DNA from: Cercophora sp. LCS_1
Lineage: Eukaryota > Ascomycota > Sordariomycetes > Sordariales > Lasiosphaeriaceae
Assembly: GCA_036250225.1 (NCBI GenBank)
Contig: JAPZLL010000013.1
Location: forward strand, 1-64,000
DNA: 64,000 nt
Reading direction: 5' to 3'
The number at the start of each line of letters is the position of its first letter. The first letter of the stretch is position 1. Position numbers and translations under genes: made by a program. Below, piece after piece: positions 22,248 to 32,940 of the stretch. The notes beneath the pieces were generated by a model. That model was not told the DNA's origin. It ran no database searches and saw only the letters and a program-made list of their open reading frames with translations.

Positions 22248-24397
22248 ATGGTATGCCAAAGCCCCTTTGCCCCATCGTGCTTTGTCTCAAGCATGGATTC
22301 TGACTTGGAACTGACTGGGAAGCAAAAGCCTCGCAGCGACAGCGGCCTCCAAGCAAGACTCAATGAGATCGAGGAGGTGTTCCTCTCCGCGGGCGATGTC
22401 GATGACCCTAAACACCCCGATCCCCTCCTTCCATGGCGTGTAAACACCGGGAACGAGTGGAGACCCCTGTTTTGGAATGCCCACGACGCGCCCGGCTCAC
22501 ATGCAGTCAAGGAACCATCCTGCCCATCCTTGTGTTCGAAGGCGACAACTCACACCGCGCCCTCTGAGTTTCCAGAAGGCCTCTCGGGGCGCTCAGTCGT
22601 CGCTTCATCGTCCTCGAAAACAGTTGACGGTGTTATCTCGATCACGCCTAAGCCTTCGACAGTCGAAGGGCGGCCTTTGTCCACATCCGACCGATTGCCA
22701 AATGTGCCCAATGAAGGATCATTCGTCCCTGCGCCTAAGGGCATTGCATCCAAGGCCCATTCAGCCATCAAAGAAGAAAGCGCCGACGCAGATATGGAAA
22801 CCGACTGGGAAACGGATATTGAGGATGCCCCCCCGAGTACCTTGATAGACCTGGAAAGCAGAGTCGACAATCTTTGTCACATTCGCAATTCCTATGAAGG
22901 GAGTCTCGCTCGGTCACTCGCCTGGCTCGCTCATTCTACCGGCAATCTTAGCTTGGCAGCCCGGGCTTTCATCAAGAAGCACGGGTCGGATCAGGGGAGT
23001 GAGCAATCGTCAGCTAGCTCTGGTCTTTCCCATTCTCTGAGCGGAAGTAGTACTAGTCGAGAGGCGATGAGTGGGAAGAGGCCGTTGGCTCAGCAGGTCG
23101 ACGGTCACGGGGCTGATGGAGATGAGGATGATGTTGACCGTAACCCGAAAAGATCCCGCGACGGATTAGGATCGCGAGTAGAGCCGCCGAAATCCCGGAG
23201 GTACGCCTGTCCCTTTCAGAAAGCGCAGCAGCTCCGTGGGTGTGAAGGGTTTCCTTGCGCCGCGCCAAAGAAGACAAACCCGGACGGAGGCTACGAATCT
23301 TTTGCCCGTGTGAAGTAGGTGTCCTTCCCAGACATACAGTCTTGTGCTAGGTGGCTCACTCTCCCAGAACACATCTTCTCAAACGCCACAATCCTGCTTT
23401 GCAATGTGAACGCTGCTTGTCACACTCCAGCACCGAAACCGAGGCTAAACAGCATAGATCGGCCAATACCTGTTTCCTTGCACAACCAGGGCCTCGCGAT
23501 ACTCTACTCACCCTGGACCAAGTCGCAGAGCTGAAGAAGCAACGCTACACCAAGGGCACCAACGATCAAAAGTGGGATCGCCTTTTCAGCTACCTATTCC
23601 CCGAGTTCACTAAGAACGGGCCAGTGTCACCGTGTAAGTAGTCCATACTCCCATTTCATTTCCACTCAACAGCCCACCACGAGCCCACTCTGATGGAGTC
23701 GTTCTGGAGCTCAGACTACGAACCACCCCGGTATCCCAATGGTAACACCATAGCTGGAGGACCTTTGCTTTCTGCAGGCCTTGACCCCGAGTGGGCATGG
23801 CTTTTCACTCCTGAGGCTTTGGGGCAACAAAGCGCTTTGAAGTGGGTCAGTCCTCCCTCATCTTGAACGCAAACTGATTCGATCCGGTTGAGCCCACCGA
23901 CGACCACGACCATGCACGAGCCTAGCTTTAGTGAAACCATGGACAGTATACTCATGAATCATGTTTCCAATGCGGGGGGTGATCAGTCTCTGGAAACTTC
24001 GTCATGGCAGATCAACGTCGCAATGACCAGTCCCGAATATCCACCACCGCACTTTGCCCAGGCTGGGTCGGCATCAAACCACGGCCTAACGTCGACTCCT
24101 TCATATCCGGCGGTGGATTTACTTGCTTTGCCCCCCTCTAACCATCAGGTGGCGGGGGAAAGTGACGTTGTGGCGGTTTTGAGAGGGAGTAACCAGCAGC
24201 TCCGTTCCGAAAACGACCATCTCCGATCCACCATTCAGACGGGCAGACGGGCCATCGAAAACTCTCTGGCTTACGTGACCCGCATTGAGGACAAGCTGGA
24301 GTCATTTGCAGTGCAACTCCATTCTGAGGGGCGAAGCACGAAGGAGGTTGAGGAACTGATCAGGACCATGACAGAGTTGAGAAAGGCCCTGAGTTAG
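22248..24397 (+). CDS. C2H2-like zinc-finger regulator, long form, divergent pair member B
   Basis: Exons 22248-23314, 23368-23633, 23715-23841 and 23893-24397 give 654 aa. The N-terminal half is disordered and acidic. A helical block (LIDLESRVDNLCHIRNSYEG, then SLARSLAWLAH) precedes the core: YACPFQKAQQL, GYESFARVK, then HLLKRH, CERC, a basic helix, WDRLFSYLFPE and SPYYEPP. The second intron could end at 23672 or 23714; I prefer 23714 because it restores the family's SPYYE motif. The C-terminus (about residues 560-654) is a probable coiled coil (RGSNQQLRSENDHLRSTIQ), which suggests dimerisation. The cysteine-histidine spacing differs from member A. The longest open frame extends upstream without an ATG; I chose the ATG at 22248, in the context CACAATGG. 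Confidence 0.82.
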
Positions 24398-24620
24398 TCG
24401 CCTTCCTGCAACCAGGAGGGAGATACGCCAGGTATCAATGGTGGATACGCTGATAATACCAGGCACACATGAGACGTATTTATCAGACAATTCATTGATT
24501 CATGCCTGGGTGGGAACCCGGTTCAATGACGTCGCTCAAGTTCCATGTAAACATATCCTGTCCAGGGACATTCGTTAGCAACCCTAAACCCATCTGCCCA
24601 TCTCCAGACCCCAAAAGTAG

Positions 24621-25046
24621 TCCAATCGCCCAGTTTCTCGAAACGGATCCTGGTACCAGGCCCTCAAGTTCGACCCTGAGAAGGAAAATCTCGCGACATG
24701 CACGCCGCAGAAGCACTTTGAGCTGCGTGCCAAGATGGTTGCGGGGCACATGGGGAAAGATGTCGAGCGGATTGGGGGCTATGTGAAGCAGAACAGCATG
24801 TTTGATTTTGGGCATAAGGCGTAATTTTTCACACTGGATGTGATTTCCGGGATTTCTTATGGCCAGCCGTTTGAGTTCATGGAGGAGGATCGTGATTTGT
24901 TTGATTACATCAAGATTACAGAGAAGCGGTTTGGCATGTTGGCTGGGCTGAGCATTTGTCCTGGGCTGATTCTTTTATTGCAGCCGAGGGTGTTGAGGGC
25001 CATGGAGGCGATGTTGATGTTGACCTTTAGCTACGGAAGACGGTAG
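24621..25046 (+). pseudogene. Cytochrome P450 relic
   Basis: One frame reads as the N-terminal third of a fungal cytochrome P450. It runs from SWYQALKFDPEKEN and a KMVAGHMGKD segment to YVKQNSMFDFGHKA. It is then interrupted by TAA at 24822-24824 and resumes in the same frame with FFTLDVISGISYG and QPFEFMEEDRDLFDYIK. The order and spacing match helices C to F of the family. The membrane anchor, the I-helix, ExxR and the haem-binding Cys region are all absent, and the frame ends at 25046. This is a truncated, stop-containing remnant and cannot make an enzyme. It lies between a C2H2-like gene and a HET gene. Confidence 0.8.
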
Positions 25047-25413
25047 TGCCTGGGGAAGGATCTGGCCTTTATGGAGCTGAACAGGGTATTTGCTTGGTTT
25101 GGAATGGCCCTTGGAGGAATCGGAGTCATGTGGAATGAAAGGTTTTGTTTGCGGCAATTGGAATGTGGGAGGGATGGAATGTAATCAGTGGTGTCAAGTT
25201 TTTTCTCCTGTATTGGCTCATTTCGAGCCAAGTAAACGATTGTGCCATGTGAAGGTAGGCGCGACCACCTGCGATGGGACCAATGGCGACTGCAGATGAT
25301 ACTCCGGGAAGTCGCCAGGCAGCCAGGACGCAAGCGATCTTAATGCATCCCCGCTTTGCCGTTCTTTCCTTGAAGAACTCGCTGCATTTTCCCCCACTAC
25401 CTCGAATGCCGTC

Positions 25414-27213
25414 ATGGATGAACATTTACCTCCGCGCTTACCTTTATTTGAGTACAGTGGCCTCCGAAACGACAAGGAGATCCGCCTCGTTGCAATTCTC
25501 CCTGGCAAGTTTGACGACGAGCTGACGCTTCGGATTGACCATGCAACTTTGCCAACGCGGAAGTCAGCGATTACCCCGAAAGTCTCCACGGCGGAACTAC
25601 GACAGTCGCTGTTGGGCTTGGACGACGTTTGGAATGTGTTCCAGACCTACGAAAGAAGATATATCTTCGCTCGGTTTAGCAAACACGGGCACCGAAAAGT
25701 CGACAAGACTTCGTGGACTCATCCAACAGCCCTCTTCGACTTGTCTGACGACAATGGCGGGATCCCTTCGGACGTTGAGCAGCCGACGTATGAAGCGCTT
25801 TCATACGCATGGGGGACAAGCGATCACCAGGAGACAGCTTACATCCGAACCGACGACGCCTTGAGCCCGTTTTCCAAGCTTCAGCTGCGGCAGAACTGTG
25901 CGTCTGCTCTCCGTCACCTTCGTTACCAGGACAGAGAGCGTATTATGTGGGTGGATGCCATCTGTATCAACCAAAGCGACATCCACGAGCGCAACCGGCA
26001 ACTCGCCCTGATGAAGGACGTTTACGGGCTCGCCGAGAATGTCGTCATCTGGCTTGGCTCTCGATCTGAAGACAGCGGGGGAGCGATCCGGGCCTTGAAT
26101 GAGCTTGGCGAGAAGACGTTGATCACGGAGGGTAACGTGTTATTGCCTGTGCCTGGCTTCGAGGAGGCAAATCCAATATTTGCCGACGACCTAATATTTG
26201 ACGACAGTGTGTGGCGAGCCATCTCAAGACTATTTGACAGAACTTGGTTTGAGCGCCTTTGGGTGGTGCAAGAAGTTTGCACAGCAAAGAAAGCCATCGT
26301 ACACTGTGGTCATGATAATATCGATTGGGAACACTTCAGGAACGCGGTTTCGGTGATCGGTTGCCACTTGGACGTATCCACACCCTTTGTGTCCCCGAGA
26401 AGCTTAGAGCACATCGAGTCCCTCTGGCTACGAGCAAGCACAACTTATCCTCGCGGAGGGCTGTTTTCAACCTTCAGCGAACGACTATGTGTTGACCCAC
26501 GCGACAAAATTTACGGGCTTCTGTGTTTCTTTCCCCCTGGATTCTGTTCTCGGATCGACCTTCGATATGACGTTAGCGTTGGAAAGGTATACCAAAACGC
26601 ATTCCTGGCGTACTCTGAGCACATGAAGAGGTTTGATCTGTGGGATTGGTGCTACCATTCCGGTCGTCGAATCTCGGACATGCCATCCTGGGTCACTGAT
26701 TATACCGCGCCGGGACCAGTTTTCCGTAAGGCCAGCGAGCAGTTTGCTGCTGGCGTCTCGAAATGTTGGTTCAAGCATCTCCCAGAAGACAATATTTTGG
26801 AGGTCGTCGGAGTCGAGTGTGCGAGGGTCAATCACGTTGGAGCGACAATTCCTGGAGACACGACTCCGGGAAGTCTTGGTCGGATCGTCCGCGCGATCCA
26901 GCCAAGTCACTTGGAAACAGAATTATACCCCACTGGTGAGCCGTTCAGGATCGCCTTTGCGAAGACCATTATCGGAAACCAGCTCCGCGAGAGATGCCTC
27001 TCGAATTCCTTACCAAACCTAGAAACTTGGCTAGAACAAGCCTATCCAAATCCCTTGTTTGGACAGCGGGCAAGACTCCACAACGACTCGGGCGAAACAG
27101 AGCCAAGTTCCTCTTGGTTTACGGGATCGATAGAAGAAGCTCTCGGGGGGATGATAGGGAGATCCTACATCGAAACAGGGGGAGTTGAGTTACGCACGTT
27201 TGCCTTGATCTGA
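25414..27213 (+). CDS. HET-domain protein 2
   Basis: A single-exon frame of 599 aa starting at the ATG at 25414. The HET domain begins near residue 126 (YEALSYAWG) and continues with LRHLRYQDRERIMWVDAIC, INQSDIHERNRQLALM, and VYGLAENVVIWLG. The motif LFDRTWFERLWVVQEV then follows, which is the strongest HET signature. The second half has the usual DPRDKIYGLL and MPSWVTDYT motifs. It lacks the N-terminal CxxC pairs of the HET proteins at 10612 and 51981 and belongs to a different HET subgroup. It appears intact. The C-terminus ends soon after SYIETGGVELRTFALI, a little shorter than many relatives, so a missed 3' exon is possible. The expected role is cell-death signalling in allorecognition. 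Confidence 0.92.
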   Translation: MDEHLPPRLPLFEYSGLRNDKEIRLVAILPGKFDDELTLRIDHATLPTRKSAITPKVSTAELRQSLLGLDDVWNVFQTYERRYIFARFSKHGHRKVDKTSWTHPTALFDLSDDNGGIPSDVEQPTYEALSYAWGTSDHQETAYIRTDDALSPFSKLQLRQNCASALRHLRYQDRERIMWVDAICINQSDIHERNRQLALMKDVYGLAENVVIWLGSRSEDSGGAIRALNELGEKTLITEGNVLLPVPGFEEANPIFADDLIFDDSVWRAISRLFDRTWFERLWVVQEVCTAKKAIVHCGHDNIDWEHFRNAVSVIGCHLDVSTPFVSPRSLEHIESLWLRASTTYPRGGLFSTFSERLCVDPRDKIYGLLCFFPPGFCSRIDLRYDVSVGKVYQNAFLAYSEHMKRFDLWDWCYHSGRRISDMPSWVTDYTAPGPVFRKASEQFAAGVSKCWFKHLPEDNILEVVGVECARVNHVGATIPGDTTPGSLGRIVRAIQPSHLETELYPTGEPFRIAFAKTIIGNQLRERCLSNSLPNLETWLEQAYPNPLFGQRARLHNDSGETEPSSSWFTGSIEEALGGMIGRSYIETGGVELRTFALI

Positions 27214-27412
27214 CCCTCCAGCCGAAGACCCAGAGGAGCGAGGAGCGAATCAGGGTTACTTGGCACGCCACTTTCGTCCGTAACATTTGTATTCGGTTCA
27301 GGGTTTGTTGATAAGGACAGATTTTGCGCGTGGCCAGGCTCGGGACATTCGTCTTGCCTGTATTCCTGATCTTCTCTTCGCCTTCACCAAGCCACCCCCT
27401 CGACAGAAACCG

Positions 27413-28497
27413 ATGCGTAACATGGGCTCTAAGTTACAAGAGAAAGACGTATTCAAGAGTGCAAAATTCGGGCGGCATTTTGGAAGACGTGTACGAACAT
27501 CGTTGTCTGATGATTCGTCCACTGCCGCATTGACATCAAAACCCACGCCTGTCACCTCGAACGATAGGCCGCCACCATACGATGCATCTCTCGGAAACCC
27601 AGTCGTGGCTGGAGGATCCGAGCGAACCCTTCTTCAGATGATGGCGCCGAAGTCATCGTCCCGGTGTCTTCTTCCAGACCCAGAGATATTGAGGAAGTCT
27701 GGAGAAACAATGGACAGAAATGCAACACGCTTTTGCAGGGGATGGCCAACAAAGATGCGGTAGCTCGACCCTTCAACACCAAATCAGGCCGCGGCTTAAC
27801 CGGTACCGAGTTCCAATTTGAAAAGTTCTACAAATCCCTCATGATGAAGCGCGAGGATGTTTGGGAGCCCTTTTCTATCATAGACAAGCAAAGTACCGTG
27901 TCGGTGAAGACACTCTACGAGCTCGGCCACGCCATTGTGCACGCCGATCGCATCTGCAGGCATTGCAGCTGGGCCGAAGAGTATAGCTACCTCGTTCCAC
28001 AAATGCAGGCATTCACGAGCAACCCCGAGATGGCCTCCTACTCCCTTCCCATATCGGCAGTAGAGAACGAGACGGAAATCGCGTCGATCCCCACTACATC
28101 ACTTGGCCGCGAGCGACTCGAGTGTGCGCTCTTTCACAAGCCTTTATGCCAGTGCCTGGCTAGTGTCCACCACGGCGGTGTCAGGAGCTGCCCGATCTGT
28201 TACACCGACTTTGTGTTCAATGTGTTCCCGATAGTCGGCGGAGGTAGAGGCGTCAGCCGATGCTTTGTTTTTACGACGTGGAAACACCTCGAAAACGGAA
28301 ACACCAGCGATCCGTACAGGTTTTGGAACAGTCATGTTGAGGCGAATCCAAAATGGGGGTGAATCTACAGGCCTGCGTCAGTGTACACTCAGTATGAGCA
28401 TCCTGACGAGACGGTCCTGGACACATGGACGTGTGTTTACAAGCCAGAGAAGATTCTGCTGGCATACAGGATGGACGTGAGTGACGAAGGCATTTAG
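27413..28497 (+). pseudogene. Cys-rich protein gene with frame disruptions
   Basis: Coding character runs from an ATG at 27413 (MRNMGSKLQEKDVF, then a PPPY-containing linker) but changes frame near 27590-27660. A new frame carries DDGAEVIVPVSSSRPRDIEEVW and a long conserved-looking segment. Its cysteines (CRHC, CQC, then CPICYTDF with FNVFPIVGGG) suggest metal binding. That frame meets TGA at 28360-28362 and then continues in the same frame with IYRPASVYTQYEHPDETVLD, ending at TAG 28495-28497. No splice sites explain the first change. A TGA in place of CGA is what C-to-T mutation would give. I do not recognise the family. It could be a recently damaged gene or contain sequence errors. Confidence 0.5.
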
Positions 28498-29625
28498 TGT
28501 TAGTAGCCCTAAAGGATATCTAATAATGCAACGACGGAGAATTTACGCTGACTAAATTTCACTTTCAACAGAGCTGAATTCCCGCCGCTTTGAAGGCCGA
28601 GCGAGACCCAAGCGAAGGCTAGCGAGCTAGGGCTGAAGCGACGCTGGGTGCCGAATGTCGCAATGTCGCAGATAGGGAGAGCTACGGCCCGGCGATCCAC
28701 AGCTAGTGGTGTAACCTCGGCGTTCTAATCTTGCTGCCTGGGACCTAGCCTCGGCTGGGGAGGACTTTTGGTCTGACATCGTTTTGCGGCAGGAGAAATT
28801 ATCCCTCGAGCGAGGCTTGCGGAAGTTCAATGGCTTCAAGTTGTCGCTTCTTATTTATACATCACTCGGCCAATATTCTGCAGAGCACATAAGGTGCAGT
28901 GGATTCCAACCGACCTACACTTCTTTGGTAGGCAATCATCACGATACTTACCGTCTTACTTCGGTAATATCACCGGTCACATCGACTAGGAGTTGAGATT
29001 TAGGGGTCATGAGAAGCCTAGACGAACTACAAGTGGGATTAGCCTCGTTGGCACGGTACTTTGGGGGCCTCGGAATCCCGGTACCGATGCCGGTATGTCT
29101 GCGTAGAGGGTAGCTTCCGCTTCAACATCTTAGTAAGCTCAGAAAGGAGAAATGGTGCGCTATCCCAGAAGCGGTACCACGTAAATTCGAGATTAGAACT
29201 GTATTGTAGGCGAGCCAATTGCACCACCATTGCTACCGTTATGCGAATGGAACCCCCAAATGTGGACCATCTAAAGCTACCGAATTCGGGCGTAGTGCGC
29301 AGGCAGCAAGATACTAGGTATCATTGCATGCAACAGGCCCACTCGATATCTGCGCCCCTGAGATCTAGGCGGAATTAAGATGCGGCTCAATTCTTGGCTG
29401 CGGTCTTTTTCCCCTTTCTGGAGTGGCACCGCTACCTTCGCTCCAGACTTGAGTCGCGATACGAGACAAGCTTGGGGATCTCAATTTCTTTTGCTCCAGC
29501 CGGGTGATTTCTTTGAGGCCCATCCTTGGGGTTTGTGTCTATGCTGCTTATTCATGGCGAAGACATCGGCTACACGATATTCCTTGGTTGTCCACCGACG
29601 ATAGGAGTAGACGAGGTGAAGATTG
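28498..29625. other. Gene-free region
   Basis: No supported gene. Short frames of 60-105 codons on both strands show no domain content. It separates the broken Cys-rich gene from a secreted-protein gene. Confidence 0.4.
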
Positions 29626-29632
29626 TATAAAA
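29626..29632 (+). promoter_or_regulatory. TATA box of the secreted-protein gene
   Basis: TATAAAA lies 97 bases upstream of the ATG at 29729, followed by a CAC/CAT-rich leader. The spacing is normal for a strongly transcribed fungal gene. Confidence 0.5.
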
Positions 29633-29645
29633 GGCCAGCCTTCAT

Positions 29646-29683
29646 CCACCATCACCATCACCATCACCATCGCCATCACCATC
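29646..29683 (+). repeat. (CACCAT)n microsatellite in a 5' leader
   Basis: About six CACCAT-type hexamers, one of them with a C-to-G change, fall between the TATA box and the start codon, so they would be transcribed as 5' UTR. Repeat number is likely to vary between strains. Confidence 0.7.
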
Positions 29684-29728
29684 AACTCACGCCAACCCAA
29701 CCCAACTCCGAAACCAAACACCCACACA

Positions 29729-30420
29729 ATGGCCCTCCGTACCCTCACCGCTCTCCTGGGCCTCGCCCTTCTCACACCCGCCCTCTCCGCCCCGACCGCC
29801 ACCGGGATGACCTCCTCCACCAAAATCGACCCCTCCATCATAGCAGAACAAGCATCCTACTGGGCCTCCAAATTCATCCACGACCCCTCCACAAACCTCA
29901 CGATCCCCAACCCGGCCTATGCCGACTCCGACTCGGACAAACCCGCCCTGGGCAAGCGCGCACGCTTCAACCCCCCCAACGGCGCAGAATGCCGCATCTC
30001 AGCCCAGCACTACTACTACCCGAAGATGACATGCTCACCCGGCCACGGATGCGAGGACGACTCATACGAGGTGGAGGAGCTGCGCATCCAGGACCATCGC
30101 AATACCAACACCAACTTTGCTGTGTTCAACATGGAGAACGGCCAGGAGCAGTATTTCCAGCTGGATGGACACAGGGGGTGGATCGGGGCTGCGTCGTCGA
30201 CGATTTGGCAGATGTATGGGTTGCAGTGGGCGTATGGACGGATTGAGGGGCGGGGTGGGAATCGGAGTACGTATTTCCCTTTGATGACAAGGTTCGGATG
30301 TGGCTGACAAGAACAGATATGATGGGGAGTGATTATTGTTGGTATGCTGAGGGGCATGAGTGGTGGGGGTATTGGGGGGAGGCGTCGTGCAGTAGTTGGT
30401 GTTCTGAGTTTAAGTGGTGA
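29729..30420 (+). CDS. Small secreted Cys/aromatic-rich protein with a Kex2-type propeptide
   Basis: Exons 29729-30266 and 30317-30420, joined in phase 1 over a 50-nt intron with a GCTGAC branch site, give 213 aa. A signal peptide covers about residues 1-20 and a propeptide ends at a dibasic site near residue 77 (ALGKR, then ARFNPP), typical of Kex2 processing. The mature part of about 136 aa has Cys in AECRIS, MTCSPGHGC, DYCWYAEGH and ASCSSWC, and many Trp and Tyr. The second exon supplies four cysteines, so the splice matters for folding. I do not recognise the family. It could be an effector-like or antimicrobial secreted protein, but that is only suggested by its shape. It is flanked by a convergent SET-domain gene. 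Confidence 0.75.
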
Positions 30421-30473
30421 TTTTTGGTTACTAGGATGGACTGATGTGAGAGATGCAGAAAATTGTCTAGACC

Positions 30474-31852
30474 TTACTCTTTAACCTTGAGGAATGCTTC
30501 CAGCTCTTTCTTTTCCTCGCCCGCCACCTTGAACTCCTCGATTGCCAGCCGGACGTACTTTTTCGCCTCCTTGATATTTTTGGTGCCGGCGAGCAACCGC
30601 GCCATGACCTCGTAGTAGTCACCCATGTGTGGTGCTAAGGCCTCCTCTTCGATGGCATTCATCATGTCCTTGTGGGACTTGATAGCGCTTTTCAAGTCCT
30701 GGTTCTCGACGTGCTTGAGGACGGCGACGCCGAGCTCGTTGATCTGGTCTCTGCGGGCGTCGGATTCGGCGATCTCTGCCGGGGGGGCGCTACAGATGTC
30801 GCAGGTGCATTCGAAACCCCATTTTGCGCGGAGGATGCGTTGGCGTTCGTGGAAGGTGAGGCCAAAGTCGGAGTCTACGCTGTTAGTGCGCGAATAAGGA
30901 GGAGTGAGGAGGAGCGACATACAGCTGAGTGTGATTTCTTCGCCTGCTTCGATATCCCGGAATGTTCGGACCGTCATGCTCAAGGTCTCCTCGTCAAAGC
31001 GCGTGATTGCGCTGTTTCGGTCAGCAAACCAAATAACTTCGCTTTTGACAGATCCATCAAGAGAAAGAAAGGAGAAAAAAAAACCAACCTTGGCTTGCAA
31101 GCATGATTAATCCTTGCAACCCTCGGAAACAGCCCCATATAACTCTTCCCACTAATCTTGACCGTGAACGAATTCGTCTTCATGACATCCTCCGCAGCAG
31201 GCACCTCATCGCGATTACTACTCGTCCTCGCCAGCTCCAACAGCTGTCCCTCGCCCTTGGCTCCCAACCTCTTCATTCCCCGCTTGAGCATTTCCCTGCC
31301 CAACAACCGTCTCACTCGCACAGGGAACACCATATCGGCAATGATAGCCGCGTGCTCAACCATCAGCACCGTGCCCCTTTCGATCTTGCGCGTTGCGATC
31401 ATGCCCTTGCCTTTGCCTGGGATATCGCGGATCTCGTATGGTTTCGGGTCCGGCTCAGCTGCCAACTTCTTTTTGGACAGGTCCGAGGCCATGACGACTT
31501 CGATGGCGCGGATCGCGGTTGTGTCGTTGATCTTGGTTGCGTTGGAAAAGGGGAGGGTGATGATGCTTATGCCGTGTGTTGCGAACTTGGAGGATGTATA
31601 GACGCAGTAGGGCGTTTCTGAGGGACACAAGGGACGGTGCGTCCAGGGTTTGTAGAGCGAGGGGTTGTAATCGGCTGGCGTGTCTGGTGGGAATTCGTCG
31701 ATGATTACGCAGGACGGGTGGGATGCGTGGAGGATGGGGCCCGGGAGGCAGGGGCCGTCCCAAGAGAGTGGCTTTTGTTGTGTGCCATCATGGCTGTGGG
31801 CGTGGATAACGGGGAGGAGGGCGCTGAGGAGGAGAGGGGTTAGTTTGGTCAT
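30474..31852 (-). CDS. SET-domain protein with a signal-like N-terminus
   Basis: Exons 31852-31089, 31011-30923 and 30874-30474 give 417 aa. The first 20 residues (MTKLTPLLLSALLPVIHAHS) look like a signal peptide and are followed by a Cys-containing segment. The SET core has the KGKGMIATR and VEHAAIIADMVF parts, then ARINHACKPS, an NHxCxP motif with Ser where Asn is usual, and EEITLSYSDFG. The post-SET-like WGFECTCDIC and a TPR-like helical tail complete it. The second intron restores the Tyr of LSY, which supports the model. SET proteins transfer methyl groups to lysines, but a signal peptide would place this one in the secretory system. An alternative upstream ATG (31943-31945) would bury the signal. 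The 3' end lies 54 bases from that of the secreted-protein gene. Confidence 0.82.
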
Positions 31853-32940
31853 TTTTGGAGACTTGTAGAGGGCCCCTTGGAGGTAAAAGAGGGAGGGAGC
31901 ACATGCCTGGGAGATATGGGCGATAAAAAGGCTTGAGCATGGCATATCTGGCCACAGGATTCTCGGCGACGAGGGTCTCGGCCTCGAGGGAAGCTTTTGT
32001 CCAAGAGGTCTTGGTGCTGCTGCCCAGCCCGTCTTGGGGTTTGAAGTTGACGGCTCCCGTTCGTGGATTTGGTAGGTGATCAGCAGTCAGACATCTTGGT
32101 ATCAAGATTAGCCGACCAAGCGTTCCTCACAACGGTCGCTGGTTGTGCGACTCCGGGCTGATGTCGGTAGCTTCGGCACAGGCGCCAAGTTCTCGGCGTC
32201 GCTGGGCACGGAACCCCTTCCGAGGCAGCGTCAGAATATGGGGAAGGAACCACCGACATGGATCACGGTGGAACCTGGATTGTTGGCAAAATCTTGTTTT
32301 GACCGCCATTCCTCTATCATGAGTTTCTTCGAGATGGAATTTGCCGAATGTGTGTGTTTTTGGACGTTGTTGAAGGTAGTTGCAAGCGCATCGAGGCTCA
32401 ACAACGGCGGGTGTCTGCTTTCCCCTTTTACGTAAGGTCGGTATTTACCCAGCTAAAGGCTTTATATGAAAAAGCGGCATCCCAGATTGCGCCCAGCACC
32501 CACAGTCCCGGGTTCGATCCGGAGGTGTTGTGACTTCATTTTTTTATGCAGATCTGTCAATCCGCGAGTCATTCGCAATGCTGTTCGTGTGTTTGGTGCA
32601 AACGGGTAGAACAGCCATCCATTTTGAGACAATCAAGCGTCTGTCAAGGCGTAACCCTAACCCATGTATTTTTTGGTCTTGCCTCTGAATCACACAATCG
32701 ATAAGATGATGGAGAGAAATGGGTCTCGCAGGAGCTCCGATAGATGCGAGCCAGCGAAGGGAATGTCTCCACTCACTGTCAGCAAGCCAGGGGTTCGTGT
32801 CAGCATTACCCAACGCTTTGGTCTTACGGAAACTACATTGGTTCAGAGCGCCCATTGTTGCTTATTCACCCATCACGAGAAAAAGAATGCTCCTGACCTT
32901 TGCGTTATTTCACCGGAGATCCGAATCTCGCCTTGTCAAC
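31853..32940. other. Divergent upstream region
   Basis: It lies between the SET gene (-) and the aquaporin gene (+). Near 32509-32521 there is a tRNA B-box-like GGGTTCGATCC, but no tRNA can be folded around it. No gene is supported. Confidence 0.4.

Noticed and set aside
32505..32532. tRNA-like GGGTTCGATCC (B-box) followed by a T run
   Set aside because: No A box, anticodon stem or matching acceptor stem can be found within 90 bases upstream.
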